Positions 17,938 to 26,754 of a DNA stretch of 59,445 nucleotides are shown piece by piece. Source of the stretch: Bacteroidia bacterium (lineage in GTDB: Bacteria; Bacteroidota; Bacteroidia; 2-12-FULL-35-15); NCBI GenBank assembly GCA_030654175.1, contig JAURXZ010000020.1, positions 1-59,445 of the forward strand, given 5' to 3'. The stretch's first letter is position 1. Each line of letters starts with the position of its first letter. The position numbers were made by a program, and so were the translations under genes. The notes under the pieces are model-generated. The model saw only the letters and a list, made by a program, of their open reading frames with translations. It was not told the origin of the DNA and searched no databases.

Positions 17938-20520
17938 ATGAAATTACGTGGGACTAAACTCATTTTATTAGCAGCAACGATTTTCTCCCTCACTTTGGGG
18001 GAGGCTTGGGGTGTTGCTTCTTTTGCACAAAACGTGGGTATCAACACTACCGGAAACGCCCCAAACTCTTCCGCACTATTAGATATTAATGCAAGCCCTG
18101 GAAATAACAAAGGGGTACTTATCCCACGTTTGCCTTTAACTGCAACTAATAGTGGCAGTCCTATTTCACCATTACCCGGTGTTGCTGAAATAGGGCTTAT
18201 GGTATTTAACACAGCTACAGCAGGCGTTCCTCCAAATGATGTAATCCCCGGGTTTTATTACTGGAATGGTACCGCATGGGCTCCTTTGGGAGCAGGAGGA
18301 TCAACTGCAGGTGGTTGGACGGATGATGGAACTGTGGTGAGGCTTACAACAAGTACTGATTTTGTTGGAATTGGTACAGCAAGCCCTGCCGCTACCTCAG
18401 CATTGGATATTACTTCCACTACCAAGGGGGTACTTATTCCCAGAATGACTACTGCGCAGCGTGATGCCATCACAACACCTGCAACTGGCCTGCAAATATA
18501 TAATACGGATTGCAAATCATTGAACTATTTTACTGGCACCTGCTGGATTTCTATGAGCAAATCACTTCCCGATCCCGGGATAATTACCAGTACTCCGGCA
18601 ACCACTGTTTTTTGTGCCGGACAGGTCAGAACTTATTCCATACCCGCTGTACCAGGGGCAACATCCTATACATGGTCCGTGCCTGCAGGAACAAGCATTA
18701 CTTCTGGTAATGGTACTACCTCGATAAGTGCTACTTTTGGCAATATTTCCGGTGATGTATGCGTGAAAGCAAGTAATAGTTGTGAAACCAGTGAAAAAAC
18801 ATGCCTGGCTGTCAGCGTTGATCCTATTCCTAATACCCCTGGAAATATTACTGGTATAACAAGTATTAATCCCGGTCAGCAATCGGTAACGTATTTTGTT
18901 GCTTCAGTAAATGGAGCTAGTACTTATACCTGGACCGTACCTGCAGGTGCTACAATTGCCTCAGGTACTGGTACAACTACTATCGTTGTTAACTTTGCCT
19001 GTAATGCTTCTTCTGGTAACATTTCTGTAACTGCAAACAGTACCTGTGGTTCAAGCCCTGCAAGTGCTTTAGCATTAACAATTACGCCTTTGCTTGCAGT
19101 TAATGCCGGAGCTGGTGTATTTGGAGGTACTACCCAAACTATTGGAAATGCAGCAACAGGAGGTACTGCAGCTTATACCTATGCCTGGCTTCCCACTGCT
19201 AATCTTTCTGCATCAAATATAGCTACTCCTATTGCACAATGTACCGGTGCAACAACTACTTATACGGTAACTGTAACAGATTCTCGAACCTGCACAGCAA
19301 CAAGTAGTGTGGTTGTTACCAGAAGTCTTGCAGTTAGTGCCGGGGCAGGTGTATTTGGGGGTACTACTCAAACAATAGGCAATGCTGCAACTGGAGGTGC
19401 TTCTGGTTATTCTTATGCCTGGCTCCCGGCAAGTAATCTCTCCAGTTATATAATTGCTAGTCCTATAGCCCAATGTACGGGAGGATCAACCACATATACC
19501 GTTACTGCAACTGATGCAAACAGCTGTACTGCAACAAGTACCGTGGTTGTTACCAGGAATCTGGTGGCTAGTGCAGGTGCAAATCAAGCAATTACCTGTG
19601 CAGGGGTTGCTATAGGCGGAAGTCCTACTGCTACCGGTGGGAATGCGACTTACACTTATTCCTGGAGTCCAACCGCAGGCTTATCCAGTGCTACAGCCGC
19701 CAATCCAACGTCCGGAGTATGCCCCACAGCAACTTATACTGTAACAATAACCGATGCAAACGGATGTACAGCCACGAGTTCTATGGTGTTGACGAAAAAT
19801 CCTTGTTCAGTAACATTTAATTATACAGGTGCTGCCCAAACGTGGACAGTGCCTGCTTGTGTTACCTCTATTACTATAGATGCTAATGGTGCACAAGGTT
19901 CCACAGCAAATGCAGGTGCAGGCGGGGCGGGGGGACGAGCACAAGGAACTTTGGTAGTTACACCAGGAGCAACAATAAATGTGTATGTTGGGGGGCAAGC
20001 TGGTTTTAACGGTGGCGGAGCTGGTGGGGCTCCTGGAGGCGTTGCAGGTGGAGTTGGTGGAGGTGCATCAGATCTTCGAATTGGTGGTGTTGCATTAGCA
20101 AATAGGGTTGTAGTTGCAGGCGGTGGCGGTGGTGGTGGCGCGGCAGGTGGTTGGTCAGGAGGGGCAGGAGGAGTGGGTGGAGGAACAACTGGCGGAGCCG
20201 GTGGCCCGAGTAATGGAGGCAGTCCTTTTGGTGGACAAGGTGGTTCCCAAGTTGCTGGAGGTACTACTGGTGGAGGGTGTGGTTGCTGTGCCGGTACAGC
20301 AGGTTCTCTCGGACTTGGTGGTGCAGGCGCAAATTCCAGTAGTTGGTCAAGCGGTGGAGCTGGCGGAGGTGGTGGTGGGTATTATGGTGGTGGTGCAGGC
20401 CACGTATGCGGTAGTGGTGATGGTGGAGGTGGAGGATCTTCATACATTGTGGGGTTGGGTGGTGGTTCAACAACAAGTGGTGTGAGAGCAGGAAATGGTT
20501 TGATAATAATAACCTACTAA
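17938..20520 (+). CDS. Modular surface protein with ALK-like glycine-rich domain, paralog 2
   Basis: 860 residues with the same plan as the preceding gene: signal peptide (ends SFAQ), two KG.L.PR modules, two PKD/Ig-like domains and three Ig-like modules (LAVNAGAG, LAVSAGAG and LVASAGAN starts). The glycine-rich C-terminus (about 620-860) has WTVPACVTSITIDANGAQG, VYVGGQAG, VVVAGGGGGGG, GGGGGGYYGGGAG and AGNGLIIITY. The first ~400 residues are nearly identical in DNA to paralog 1 in blocks (for example 18830-19100 against 16140-16420), which suggests recent duplication or gene conversion. The 70-bp spacing to both neighbours suggests one transcript. Confidence 0.8.
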   Translation: MKLRGTKLILLAATIFSLTLGEAWGVASFAQNVGINTTGNAPNSSALLDINASPGNNKGVLIPRLPLTATNSGSPISPLPGVAEIGLMVFNTATAGVPPNDVIPGFYYWNGTAWAPLGAGGSTAGGWTDDGTVVRLTTSTDFVGIGTASPAATSALDITSTTKGVLIPRMTTAQRDAITTPATGLQIYNTDCKSLNYFTGTCWISMSKSLPDPGIITSTPATTVFCAGQVRTYSIPAVPGATSYTWSVPAGTSITSGNGTTSISATFGNISGDVCVKASNSCETSEKTCLAVSVDPIPNTPGNITGITSINPGQQSVTYFVASVNGASTYTWTVPAGATIASGTGTTTIVVNFACNASSGNISVTANSTCGSSPASALALTITPLLAVNAGAGVFGGTTQTIGNAATGGTAAYTYAWLPTANLSASNIATPIAQCTGATTTYTVTVTDSRTCTATSSVVVTRSLAVSAGAGVFGGTTQTIGNAATGGASGYSYAWLPASNLSSYIIASPIAQCTGGSTTYTVTATDANSCTATSTVVVTRNLVASAGANQAITCAGVAIGGSPTATGGNATYTYSWSPTAGLSSATAANPTSGVCPTATYTVTITDANGCTATSSMVLTKNPCSVTFNYTGAAQTWTVPACVTSITIDANGAQGSTANAGAGGAGGRAQGTLVVTPGATINVYVGGQAGFNGGGAGGAPGGVAGGVGGGASDLRIGGVALANRVVVAGGGGGGGAAGGWSGGAGGVGGGTTGGAGGPSNGGSPFGGQGGSQVAGGTTGGGCGCCAGTAGSLGLGGAGANSSSWSSGGAGGGGGGYYGGGAGHVCGSGDGGGGGSSYIVGLGGGSTTSGVRAGNGLIIITY

Positions 20521-20587
20521 GTAATGGTCTATTTCAATCTTAAAGAAAAACTAAGGAAATGGAGTATAAAAAAAAAGTATAAAGTTT

Positions 20588-23050
20588 ATGAAAAATAAAA
20601 TCATTTTTATAGCAGCAGCGATTTTCTCCTTCACTTTGGGTGAGGCTTGGGGTGTTGCTTCTTTTGCACAAAACGTTGGTATCAATACTACAGGAAATGC
20701 CCCAAACTCTGCAGCATTATTGGATATTAATGCTAGCCCTGGAAATAATAAAGGAATTCTTATTCCACGTTTACCATTAACTGCTACTAATAATGGCAGT
20801 CCAATTTCACCATTGCCCGGTGTTGCTGAAACTGGTCTTATGGTATTTAACACTGCTACAGCAGGCGTTCCTCCAAATGATGTAATTCCAGGGTTTTATT
20901 ACTGGAATGGTACCGCATGGGCTCCTTTGGGAGCAGGAGGATCAACTGCCGGGGGGTGGACGGATGATGGAACAGTGGTAAGACTTACCACAAGTACCGA
21001 CTTTGTTGGCATTGGAACAGCAAGTCCTGCCGCTACATCTGCATTAGATATTGCTTCTACAACAAAAGGTTTACTGATTCCCCGCATGACCACTGCACAA
21101 CGAGACGCTATTTCAACGCCTGCTATTGGTTTACAAATATATAATACTGATTGTAAAGTAGTTGATTATTGGTCAGGTTCCTGCTGGATCTCTATGAGCA
21201 AATCACTTCCCAGTCCCGGTGCTATCACCAGCAGCGGTACAACTGTTTTTTGTGCAGGGCAAAGCAGGACTTATACTATAGCAGCAATAGCAGGTGCCAC
21301 TTCTTATACCTGGACGGTTCCAGCAGGTACAACCATTAATTCGGGGCAGGGTACCGTTTCTATAAGTGCTACTTTTGGTAATATCTCCGGAAGCGTATGT
21401 GTGAATGCTAATAATGCCTGTGAAACCAGTGGTCAGTCATGCCTTGCTGTAAGTGTAGATCCGATACCTAATACTCCCGGAAACATTACGGGGCCATCTA
21501 GCGTCAATCCTGGCCAGCAATCGGTAAACTATTTTATTGCCTCTGTTAATGGAGCCAGCGCTTACACATGGGCATATAGTGGAACAGGTCTCACTATTGC
21601 TTCGGGAACAGGCACTACCAGTATTGTGGTGAATTTCGCATGTAATGCTACTGCAGGCAATTTAACAGTAACTGCTAATAGTACTTGTGGGGCGAGTACA
21701 GCATCTTCGTTGGCTTTAACGGTTACCCCTTTGCTTGCAGTTAATGCTGGAGCTGGGGTATTCGCTGGAGCTACCATGGGAAATACAGCTACGGGAGGGA
21801 CAGGCCCTTATACTTACGGTTGGGGGCCCACAGGGGATCTCTCCAGTTCTTCAACAGCTGTTACCACTGCACAATGTACCGGTATTACCACTACTTATAC
21901 GCTTACAGCAACCGATTCACGTTCGTGTATTGCAACAAGCACTGTATTGGTTACCAGAGATCTTACTACCCCAACTGCAGGTACTCATATACCTAGCACA
22001 ACCCAAATAGTTTGGAACTGGATTGCCGGTACCGGTACCGCTGGATATAAGTGGAATACAACTAATAATTACGGTACAGCAACAGATAATGGGGCAAGTA
22101 CAAGCAAGACAGAGACCGGGCTTACCTCAGGTACTACTTATACAAGATACGTTTGGGCCTATAACAGTAATGGTTGTGTATCTTCTGTATTAACACTTAT
22201 TTTTACCACATCCGGACAAATATCTTATACCGCAACTGGTACTGTTAATTGGACATGCCCTGTTGGAGTTACATCAATTGGTGTTTTAGTAGTAGCTGGT
22301 GGAGGAAGTGGAGGTAATCATAACACTACAAACGGCAACGGTGGTGGTGGAGGTGGTGGTTTGATTTTTAATGCTGCATATTCCGTAACGCCAGGGAATG
22401 TTTATACAGTCACCGTTGGAGCCGGAGGTGCAAGGATTGCTAATGCAACTTGTGGTCAAGGGAACAATGGACAAAATTCTGTTTTTGGGACACTTACAGC
22501 AATAGGTGGTGGTGGTGGTGGTTCTTCCGGTTGTGGTACTGGTGGTGGTAAAAATGGAGGTAGTGGTGGTGGTGCGGCATATCCCAATGGTAATGGTTCT
22601 TCAAATAGTGCAGGTACCGGAGTTGCGGGCCAGGGAAATGCGGGAGGTAGTACAGCAGTAGCTTGGGATGGTGCCGGTGGTGGTGGTTATGGTTCTGTGG
22701 GAGTTGCAGGAAGTGGTTCAGGTACAGGTTGCAATGGAGGAGCCGGTTATGTAACATCATTTTCAGGTTCATCAGTAGGGTATGCTGGTGGTGGTGGTGG
22801 CGGTGGTAACAGCAGTGAACATGGTGGTGATGGTTATGATGGGGGAGGACGTGGGGAAGGTACTACACAAACTCACAATTATAATAGTTATCCAGCAGGT
22901 ATGAACGGAACAACCAGGGGAAGCAATACTCCTGATGCAATAGCCAATACCGGTGGTGGAGGCGGAGGTGGTTCTTATTGGGCCTGTAACGGTGGTTGGT
23001 GTACGGGCTCCGGCCAGGGAGGCTCCGGTATAGTTATCATAAAATGGTAA
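20588..23050 (+). CDS. Modular surface protein with glycine-rich domain, paralog 3
   Basis: 820 residues. Signal peptide, two KG.L.PR modules and two PKD/Ig-like domains as in paralogs 1 and 2. It has only one xVxAGAG Ig-like module (about 380-460), then a fibronectin-III-like segment (TAGTHIPSTTQIVWNW...GLTSGTTYTRYVWAYN, about 460-540). The glycine-rich C-terminus (541-820) begins WTCPVGVTSIGVLVVAGGGSGG and ends SGIVIIKW. It lacks the LVGQQG element and looks more like the general bacterial glycine-rich domain (YTVTVGAGG, AIGGGGGG). The array has therefore diverged by swapping modules. It is the last gene of the co-directional cluster; tamL converges on it 61 bp away. Confidence 0.8.
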   Translation: MKNKIIFIAAAIFSFTLGEAWGVASFAQNVGINTTGNAPNSAALLDINASPGNNKGILIPRLPLTATNNGSPISPLPGVAETGLMVFNTATAGVPPNDVIPGFYYWNGTAWAPLGAGGSTAGGWTDDGTVVRLTTSTDFVGIGTASPAATSALDIASTTKGLLIPRMTTAQRDAISTPAIGLQIYNTDCKVVDYWSGSCWISMSKSLPSPGAITSSGTTVFCAGQSRTYTIAAIAGATSYTWTVPAGTTINSGQGTVSISATFGNISGSVCVNANNACETSGQSCLAVSVDPIPNTPGNITGPSSVNPGQQSVNYFIASVNGASAYTWAYSGTGLTIASGTGTTSIVVNFACNATAGNLTVTANSTCGASTASSLALTVTPLLAVNAGAGVFAGATMGNTATGGTGPYTYGWGPTGDLSSSSTAVTTAQCTGITTTYTLTATDSRSCIATSTVLVTRDLTTPTAGTHIPSTTQIVWNWIAGTGTAGYKWNTTNNYGTATDNGASTSKTETGLTSGTTYTRYVWAYNSNGCVSSVLTLIFTTSGQISYTATGTVNWTCPVGVTSIGVLVVAGGGSGGNHNTTNGNGGGGGGGLIFNAAYSVTPGNVYTVTVGAGGARIANATCGQGNNGQNSVFGTLTAIGGGGGGSSGCGTGGGKNGGSGGGAAYPNGNGSSNSAGTGVAGQGNAGGSTAVAWDGAGGGGYGSVGVAGSGSGTGCNGGAGYVTSFSGSSVGYAGGGGGGGNSSEHGGDGYDGGGRGEGTTQTHNYNSYPAGMNGTTRGSNTPDAIANTGGGGGGGSYWACNGGWCTGSGQGGSGIVIIKW

Positions 23051-23111
23051 TCTAAATTATGCTGTGCTTTTTAAGAAGTGTTGAACAAAAAAATGAGGTA
23101 CACTTGAAAAA

Positions 23112-25604
23112 TTAAAACGGATACCCTATCCCGATATTAAAGGCAAAAAAGTTGTATTTTTTATCGTTTAATGTGCGATATTCCTGTTTCCAGGCCGGAT
23201 CAAACAAGTGTTCAATCACCCATCGCCTGTCTTCTAAAAATTGCGGGTCACGCACTTTTATACCAATATCGGTACGAATAATAAAAAAACTAAAATCAGC
23301 ACGAATACCGAAGCCGGAACCAATCGCTATTTCTTTATAAAACCGGTTGAATTGGAAATCACCTCCCGGTCGTTTTGGATCCGGTTGACGTAACCAGGTA
23401 TTACCCGCATCCACAAAGATTGCTCCGTTTATTATTTTAAATAATTTCAAACGATACTCGATATTCGCTTCTAACTGGCCATCACCAAACTGATCGGAGG
23501 TGAAAATTTTATTGGTGTAGGAACCAGGGCCAAGTGTACGTGATTGCCAGGCTCTTATTCCGTTAACTCCTCCACTAAAAAAGCTACGCTCAAATGGCAA
23601 TACCTGGAAATTTTTTAATGGTCTGCCTATGCCTGCTGCAATACGGAATACTATTTGGTTTAATTCACTTGAATTATAGTAATAACGATAATCAGCATCT
23701 AAACGCAGGTACTGAGAAAAAGCAATGCCCAACAATTTATATTTATCATCCTGATATTTTCTGATGAGGTTGGTATCGATAGAATATGCCAAATCGGAGA
23801 TGCCTCTTAAAATATTACCTGAAGATTCTGCATTGATTCTTAAATAAGAAAAGTTCTGCTGTTTTTTTATATCCTGTTCATCATAAATAAAGGAGTACCG
23901 TGTGCTGGTCGATAAGTGGGGACTGAAACTGTTAAGGATATATCTGTTCTGAACCTGGTTGAGCAGATAATCCTTAAAAGCTGGTTGTAATTCAACATCT
24001 ACATAGTCGATAACAAGTGGGTTAATGGTGTGACGTTTTCTCACTGTTTCTTTCCAGGTATAACCAAATGAAAAATTGGTTATAGTGCGCGTATAATCGG
24101 GTCTGCGCTGATAGTTAACAGCAGTGGTAAAAGTGGTTCTTGGATTTGAATATATTGTAGATTTTACTTTAAAGGGTAATAAAAAACGAGGGATATTAAT
24201 ATTAAGCTCAGGACCAAACTCAGAGGTATTAAATAATTGCCTTGGAGCGGTCAGGTCATTGATATTAACTTTAGATTCATTATTAAATGTATTTTGAGCC
24301 TCAACTCCACCTTTTAGACGTAATTCGAATACTTCAGCTCCTTTGAACAAATTCCGGTTTTGAAAAACAAAACTTCCGGAAACACCCAGTAAGTTCCCCG
24401 ACCTGTTGGTTACTTCCGTTTCAACAGTAAATGATTGTTTTAAAATGGGGCTAAGTTGTATGTAGCAATCCAGATAGTCGCCACCGGGTTGAGTGAAAAA
24501 GATATTAATTGTTTTAAATGCTTTAAGCACTGAAAGCCTTTTATAGGTGTCTTCTACATTCTTTAACTGGTATAATTCTCCTTTACGAATAAAGATATCG
24601 TTAAGTAATACTCTGGTTTTATACCTTAGTTTTTCTTTGTGAAGAATGTGGTAATCGCCAACTATCAGAGTGTCTTTAGCATCGGCATCATTCTTTTTTG
24701 AAATAAAATCAGGTTGAATATAGATGTTATTGATCCTGAAACGTTGATGAGGTGTTTCTATTATTGAATCGGAATATTCGTTGAATTTTTTTGCATAATT
24801 TTTTATGCCCATTGTAATATTCACTTTTCTATTACCAATACTGGTGTCGATCTCATAGTAAATATAATCCTTTGTAAATAAATAATAACCAGTATTATTT
24901 AATGTATTGGTAACCCGGTCCCGATCGGCCTGGATAACATCCACATCGTAGTTGTTCCCTTTTAAAATAAGGGTGTTGGCTGTATCTCCGTAAACGTTAT
25001 ACTTAACAAGTTCATCCGGGATCTTGTAATCAAGTTTATTAAAAGTGTAAGGTGCAGAAGCTGTGATTTTATAATATACATTTGCTTTTTGTCTTTTCTT
25101 ATAATGAATTGAATCCTGCACTGTGCTTACAAAATACCCTTTATTATTTAAAAACATCTTAATTTGTTTAGATGTTTTTTTTACAAGGAAGGTATCAACT
25201 ATAACGGGAGGTTCACCAATATCTAAAAGCCATTCACCAAATAATTGCCTTTCACTGTTTTTAGCTTTTTTCCCTTTAGCGATTCGTTTTAAATTCCTTT
25301 TTTCAATTTTTTTATTGTAACGGAGGCGTTTAAGTTTAATTCTATCGGGGTTTGCCTGGTTATGGAGCCATAAATGAAAACGAAATAAAACTAAAATTTT
25401 TCGGTTAGGCTTTTGTTTTAAATAGTTTTCAATATCCTTTTTGTCAATTTTTGTGTCTTTATCAATTATAAAATTTTTATTGAGCAAAAACTCGTCCTCA
25501 TGTAGCTTTTTTGTTGGGTTACAGGCAGCAAATAGTAATGGCAATATAGCTATGAACAGTAGCTTACTGAAATTAGATAATTTGATGATTTGATAATTAT
25601 ACAA
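23112..25604 (-). CDS. tamL: TamL-type lipoprotein, Omp85/BamA-TamA family
   Basis: About 830 residues. Lipoprotein signal with a lipobox at LLFAAC, followed by NPTKKLHEDEFLLNKN and KQKPNRKILVLFRFHLWLHN, which are typical of Bacteroidota TamL. POTRA-like repeats fill about 120-390 and the C-terminal ~400 residues are an Omp85 barrel (FSGGVNGIRAWQSRTLGPG; ending FAFNIGIGYPF). TamL is the outer membrane half of the TAM transport system; its usual partner TamB is not next to it here. No ATG precedes the lipobox in frame. The start given is TTG 25604, and the first codons (YNYQIIKLSNF) come from a low-complexity ATTATCAAATCATCAAATT run, so the true start is uncertain. It is divergent from a TrmH-family gene. 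Confidence 0.88.
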   Translation of the reverse strand: MYNYQIIKLSNFSKLLFIAILPLLFAACNPTKKLHEDEFLLNKNFIIDKDTKIDKKDIENYLKQKPNRKILVLFRFHLWLHNQANPDRIKLKRLRYNKKIEKRNLKRIAKGKKAKNSERQLFGEWLLDIGEPPVIVDTFLVKKTSKQIKMFLNNKGYFVSTVQDSIHYKKRQKANVYYKITASAPYTFNKLDYKIPDELVKYNVYGDTANTLILKGNNYDVDVIQADRDRVTNTLNNTGYYLFTKDYIYYEIDTSIGNRKVNITMGIKNYAKKFNEYSDSIIETPHQRFRINNIYIQPDFISKKNDADAKDTLIVGDYHILHKEKLRYKTRVLLNDIFIRKGELYQLKNVEDTYKRLSVLKAFKTINIFFTQPGGDYLDCYIQLSPILKQSFTVETEVTNRSGNLLGVSGSFVFQNRNLFKGAEVFELRLKGGVEAQNTFNNESKVNINDLTAPRQLFNTSEFGPELNINIPRFLLPFKVKSTIYSNPRTTFTTAVNYQRRPDYTRTITNFSFGYTWKETVRKRHTINPLVIDYVDVELQPAFKDYLLNQVQNRYILNSFSPHLSTSTRYSFIYDEQDIKKQQNFSYLRINAESSGNILRGISDLAYSIDTNLIRKYQDDKYKLLGIAFSQYLRLDADYRYYYNSSELNQIVFRIAAGIGRPLKNFQVLPFERSFFSGGVNGIRAWQSRTLGPGSYTNKIFTSDQFGDGQLEANIEYRLKLFKIINGAIFVDAGNTWLRQPDPKRPGGDFQFNRFYKEIAIGSGFGIRADFSFFIIRTDIGIKVRDPQFLEDRRWVIEHLFDPAWKQEYRTLNDKKYNFFAFNIGIGYPF

Positions 25605-25769
25605 TTGATAATTTGATTTGACAGTTTGACAATTTCTGAAATTTAATATCCCAATAACTAACTTAAGTGGTATAATTATACCGGCACAGTTTCGTGAATT
25701 CTTACAGATTGGCTATCCTTAACCAATTAAACGGTTGCTAAATTACTACATTTGCTGAAATAAAATAAA
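25605..25769. other. Low-complexity divergent intergenic region
   Basis: Contains TTTGATAATTTG-type degenerate repeats next to tamL. Further right, about 25780-25860, are GGGATTGGTCATTGG-like runs. No gene is visible. Confidence 0.4.
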
Positions 25770-25777
25770 TAGATTTG
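25770..25777 (+). promoter_or_regulatory. -7 box upstream of the TrmH-family gene
   Basis: TAGATTTG with a TTTG at 25751-25754 (a 15-bp spacing, slightly short). It overlaps the far-upstream in-frame start at 25775 and so supports the ATG at 25898. Confidence 0.4.
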
Positions 25778-25897
25778 ATATTTGGGATACGAGATTTGGG
25801 ATCGGTCATTAGGGATTGGTCATTGGTACGTTGTACATTAAAATTTTGTTCACTGGTTGATCAGCACATCTTACATCTTACTACTAATATAATAAAA

Positions 25898-26677
25898 ATG
25901 TTATCAAAAAATCAATTAAAATTTGTTAGTTCCCTGAAACAAAAAAAGTTTAGAGAGGAACATAATTTATTTATCGCTGAAGGGACAAAAATTGTTTCTG
26001 AGCTATTGCAATCGAAAATTAAGGTGAAACAGGTATTTGCTACTGCCGGTTTTCTGAGTAAAGTGCAAATCGATAAAGGCATTGAATGGTCGGAAGTTAA
26101 AGAAAATGAATTAGATCGTTTATCTGCACAGGTAACAGCCAATGAAGTGCTTGCTGTTTGTGAGATCCCGGAATATATTCTTAATAACAATGAATTGAAT
26201 GATAAGTTGACTCTTGTACTGGATGAAATAAAAGATCCGGGGAATCTTGGAACAATCATTCGTATTGCTGACTGGTTTGGTATAGAAACTATTATTTGCA
26301 GCAAGGGAACTGTTGATGCATTCAACTCTAAGGTGGTACAAGCTACTATGGGATCTATCTCAAGAATAAAGTTGCATTATGTTGATCTGATCGAATTTTT
26401 CGAAGAATTTAAAAAAGATCACCCCGCCAATTTTAAATTTCCTATATACGGTGCTTTGCTGGAAGGCTCAAGTATTTATTCTCAACAATTGAGTTCTAAT
26501 GGGTTTATTGTAATTGGTAATGAATCAAAAGGGATATCAGATAGTATAATACCATTTATCACTGATAAAATTAGTATTCCATCCTTCTCTCATACAAAGG
26601 CAGGTGGAGGTGAAGCGGAATCATTGAATGCAGCTATTGCCACTTCAATTATATGCTCTGAATTCAGGAGAAGGTAA
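25898..26677 (+). CDS. TrmH/SpoU-family RNA 2'-O-methyltransferase
   Basis: 259 residues from ATG 25898 (MLSKNQLKFVSSLKQKKFREEH). The 41 codons upstream in frame cross a promoter box and low-complexity DNA and are excluded. An N-terminal substrate-binding domain (EGTKIVSELL) is followed by the knotted SPOUT domain: DEIKDPGNLGTIIRIADWFG (motif 1), VIGNESKGIS (motif 2) and IPSFS...AESLNAAIATSI (motif 3). It uses S-adenosylmethionine to methylate a ribose in rRNA or tRNA; the target is not predictable. The loop before AESLN (HTKAGGGE) is a little longer than usual. Divergent from tamL. Confidence 0.9.
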   Translation: MLSKNQLKFVSSLKQKKFREEHNLFIAEGTKIVSELLQSKIKVKQVFATAGFLSKVQIDKGIEWSEVKENELDRLSAQVTANEVLAVCEIPEYILNNNELNDKLTLVLDEIKDPGNLGTIIRIADWFGIETIICSKGTVDAFNSKVVQATMGSISRIKLHYVDLIEFFEEFKKDHPANFKFPIYGALLEGSSIYSQQLSSNGFIVIGNESKGISDSIIPFITDKISIPSFSHTKAGGGEAESLNAAIATSIICSEFRRR

Positions 26678-26754
26678 AGCGCCTCCTAACAAATGCCTCT
26701 TTCCGATCATAAAAAAGTGAAAAATAAGAGGACTTTCGTGAAGTTTGAGAGATA

